From the NCBI RefSeq assembly GCF_000620785.1, contig NZ_JIAI01000001.1, positions 1,240,001 through 1,304,000 of the forward strand: a stretch of 64,000 nt of DNA, in the 5' to 3' direction. The DNA comes from Actinospineispora acaciae DSM 45401 (lineage in GTDB: Bacteria > Actinomycetota > Actinomycetes > Mycobacteriales > Pseudonocardiaceae). Positions 61,937-64,000 of this stretch are shown in pieces (the first letter of the stretch is position 1; the number at the start of each line of letters is the position of its first letter). The position numbers and the translations under genes are program-made. A model generated the notes under the pieces. That model was not told the origin of the DNA. It saw only the letters and a list, made by a program, of their open reading frames with translations, and ran no database searches.

Positions 61937-63649
61937 ATGAGCGCGTCCGAGGCGAAGGCCGCGAGCCCGTTCAGGCAGCCACGGGCGGTGTGGGCGGTGG
62001 CGTTCGCCTGTGTCATCTCGTTCATGGGCATCGGGCTGGTCGACCCGATCCTGCCCGCCCTGGGCGCCAGCCTGCGGGCGACGCCGGCCCAGGTGTCGCT
62101 GCTGTTCACCAGCTACCTGGTCGTCACCGCGGTGGCGATGCTCGTCGTCGGCTGGGTGTCCAGCCGGCTGGGTGCCAAGCGCACGCTGGTCATCGGCCTG
62201 GCGCTGATCGTGGTGTTCGCGGCGCTGGCCGGGCTGTCCGGCTCGATCGGTGGCATCGTCGGGTTCCGCGCGGGCTGGGGCCTGGGCAACGCCCTGTTCA
62301 TCGCGACCAGCCTCTCGGTGATCGTCGCCTCGGCCAGCGGCGGCTTCGGCGGCGCGATCATCCTGTACGAGACGGCGCTCGGCCTTGGCATCGCGGTGGG
62401 GCCGCTGCTCGGCGGCGAGCTGGGCGCGATCAGCTGGCGCGGGCCGTTCTTCGGCGTGGCCGTGCTGATGGCCATCGCACTGGTCGCGACGCTGGCGTTC
62501 GTGCCACGGGGGTCCAAGCCCGCGCACCGCACCTCGCTGGCCGCGCCGCTCAGGGCGCTGCGGCACCGGGGCCTGGCGACCATGGGCGTCATGGCGCTGC
62601 TGTACAACTGGGGCTTCTTCACGATGCTCGGCTACGCGCCGTACCCGATGAAGCTCGACGCGCACCACCTCGGCCTGGTGTTCACCGGCTGGGGGCTGCT
62701 GGTCGCCGCGTTCAGCGTGCTGGTGGCGCCCCGGCTGCAGGCCCGGTTCGGCACCGCCAAGGTGCTCTACGCGAACCTGGCCGGGCTCGGCATCGTGATG
62801 GCTGCGATCGCGGCCGGCGTGGACACCCCCGAGGTCGTGATCGTGGCGGTCATCGCCAGCGGCGCGTTCATCGGCATCAACAACACCCTGACCACGCAGG
62901 CGGTCATGCTGGTCTCCCCGGTGGAGCGGCCGATCGCCTCGTCCGCGTACGGCTTCGTGCGCTTCATCGGTGGCGGGCTGGCGCCGTTCGCCGCCGGCAA
63001 GCTGGCCGAGGCCAGCAACCTGGGCGTGCCGTTCTACGTCGGCGCCGGCGCGTTCCTGCTCGCCATCGCCGTGCTCGCGTCCGGCCACAAGCTGGTGGAC
63101 GCCGCCGAGCACACCGAGGCCCCGGTCCGCGCCGGCCTGGAGCGCGTCGGGCGGGCGCCGGCGCCGGAGTACCGGCCGGTGATCGTGGCGGTGGCCGCCA
63201 ACGAGAACGCCGAGAGCAACGTCGACGCGGCCGCCGCGCTCGCCCGGAGCACCGCCAGCCCGCTGGAGGTCGTCCACCTGCGCGAGACCGCCGTGGTCGA
63301 GGACCAGGCCGTCGACGCCGAGGACGCCGAGCAGGCCAGGGCCAGGGTCCGCCGGCACCTCGAGCGCCTCGCCGAGCGTGGCATCGCCGCGACCGGGCAG
63401 GTGCTCACCAGCGTCGGTGACCACGCAGCGGCGGGCCGGGTGCTGGCCGAGCACGCGGCGGAGGTCTCGGCGCGCGCGGTCGCGGTCGGCCGTTCCCCGC
63501 GCGGGCCGATCGCCCAGTTCGCCGAGGGCAGCTTCACCTCCGCGCTGGCCCACCACGCCCCGTGCACGGTGGTGTTCGTCCGCCCCGACTCACCGCCGCA
63601 CCCCCTGACCGCGGACTCGCTGGAGGGCCTGCGCCGCCAGTCCGCGTAG
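61937..63649 (+). CDS. MFS transporter fused to UspA-like domain
   Basis: This 570-aa protein has residues 1-390 as a 12-TM MFS carrier (FACVISFMGIGLVDPILPAL opening, VGWVSSRLGAKRTLVIG loop motif, GGGLAPFAAGKLAE). Residues about 405-550 form a universal-stress-protein-like domain (VIVAVAANENAESNVDAAAALARS..., VGRSPRGPIAQFAEGSFTSALAHHAPCTVVFVRP, the ATP-binding GxxG-9x-GS/T-like end). Such MFS-USP fusions are a known actinobacterial class, but uncommon. The substrate is unknown. The palindrome upstream suggests MarR control. Confidence 0.93.
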   Translation: MSASEAKAASPFRQPRAVWAVAFACVISFMGIGLVDPILPALGASLRATPAQVSLLFTSYLVVTAVAMLVVGWVSSRLGAKRTLVIGLALIVVFAALAGLSGSIGGIVGFRAGWGLGNALFIATSLSVIVASASGGFGGAIILYETALGLGIAVGPLLGGELGAISWRGPFFGVAVLMAIALVATLAFVPRGSKPAHRTSLAAPLRALRHRGLATMGVMALLYNWGFFTMLGYAPYPMKLDAHHLGLVFTGWGLLVAAFSVLVAPRLQARFGTAKVLYANLAGLGIVMAAIAAGVDTPEVVIVAVIASGAFIGINNTLTTQAVMLVSPVERPIASSAYGFVRFIGGGLAPFAAGKLAEASNLGVPFYVGAGAFLLAIAVLASGHKLVDAAEHTEAPVRAGLERVGRAPAPEYRPVIVAVAANENAESNVDAAAALARSTASPLEVVHLRETAVVEDQAVDAEDAEQARARVRRHLERLAERGIAATGQVLTSVGDHAAAGRVLAEHAAEVSARAVAVGRSPRGPIAQFAEGSFTSALAHHAPCTVVFVRPDSPPHPLTADSLEGLRRQSA

Positions 63650-63650
63650 C

Positions 63651-64000
63651 TCACGACCGCCAGGCCCGGCGCGCGGTCAGCAGGGACAGCGGCACGAACG
63701 CGAGGGCGAACAGCTGCACGGCGCGCGTCGTGTCCAGCACCGTCGCGAGCAGCCCGACGCCGATGACCGGAACCCCGAAGGCGAGGTAGGTGACCGTGTA
63801 GAAGGCCGCGATGACCCCCGAGCGCTCCGCCTCGGTGGACGTCTCGTTGACCTGACGCATGGCGCCCATGAACGCGAGCCCCTGGCCGACCCCCGCCACC
63901 AGCGAGCAGGCCAGCACCAGCGCGGACGAGCGCCACGCCCCGGCCGGCAGCAGCCCGACCACCCCGGCCACCAGCACCAGCAGGCCGAACGCCTGCGCCT
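63651..64000 (-). CDS. MFS transporter, C-terminal part (runs off window)
   Basis: The frame is open from the window end to a stop at 63651-63653. The translated part includes SSALVLACSLVAGVGQGLAFMGAMRQVNETS, GVIAAFYTVTYLAFGVPVIGVGLLA and a basic tail RRAWRS, typical of the last three or four TMs of a drug-type MFS. The start lies beyond 64000. Its stop is 1 bp from that of the convergent MFS-UspA gene. Confidence 0.85.
   Translation of the reverse strand, partial: AQAFGLLVLVAGVVGLLPAGAWRSSALVLACSLVAGVGQGLAFMGAMRQVNETSTEAERSGVIAAFYTVTYLAFGVPVIGVGLLATVLDTTRAVQLFALAFVPLSLLTARRAWRS

Overview
The window is about 64 kb of very GC-rich DNA with dense, often overlapping genes, strong third-position GC and frequent GTG starts. 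It carries actinomycete-type regulators and signals: IdeR/DmdR iron boxes, a Cys-codon leader peptide before sulfur genes, a PucR and a CGNR protein, and a TTA codon at the start of a DeoR gene. I read it as chromosomal DNA of a filamentous high-GC actinomycete, genus not determined. No rRNA, tRNA, CRISPR array, prophage or intact transposase was seen.

Left part (1-16.7 kb): a frameshifted isoaspartyl-methyltransferase-like gene is followed, on the minus strand, by an iron-regulated siderophore operon. In transcription order it holds a DAHP synthase, a Cy-A NRPS whose carrier domain has lost its serine, a nine-domain NRPS (C-T-C-A-T-C-A-T-TE) and an EntE-type aryl-acid ligase. A 17/19 iron box precedes it. 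A small Gly/Ala-rich secreted protein behind a weaker iron box lies next to it. No dihydroxybenzoate or salicylate synthesis gene, aryl carrier protein or MbtH gene is in view.

Middle-left (16.9-35.2 kb): a lipoprotein; an Lrp/GAF regulator divergent from a metallo-beta-lactamase/FAH/acyl-CoA-ligase operon; a sulfonate-type operon (TauD, ABC transporter) behind a 40-codon Cys leader peptide with its own promoter; a small secreted Cys-pair protein; a GMC oxidoreductase; a MetE-like protein; an SDR; a carboxylate MFS; a type III CoA-transferase; a PucR regulator; and a thioesterase-like protein.

Middle-right (35.3-54 kb): a HAD hydrolase, a decayed amidohydrolase, and then a set of genes tied together by four near-identical palindromic operators of the GTGTAAAC-A-GTTTACAC type. 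The operators lie before a FadR-type GntR gene, before an SDR/proline-racemase pair, before a five-gene ABC transporter/FAD-oxidase/LysR operon and before a DapA-like gene. The enzymes fit (hydroxy)proline or related imino-acid catabolism: uptake, epimerisation, oxidation, deamination. Inside this set sit a DeoR/FGGY-kinase/GlpA-like/disulfide-reductase-like operon, a small MITE-like element, an unrelated amidohydrolase, an MFS carrier, a degenerate CPBP membrane protein and a PPOX-fold protein.

Right part (54-64 kb): ordinary regulator/target pairs. These are LysE with CGNR, MerR with SDR (a 19-bp-spacer promoter and probably leaderless transcripts), TetR with a DHA2 efflux pump, a GlxA-type AraC with an imine-reductase-like enzyme, and an MFS-UspA fusion behind a MarR-type palindrome. 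There is also a striking intergenic run of three hairpins at 55.7-55.9 kb. The window ends inside another MFS gene.
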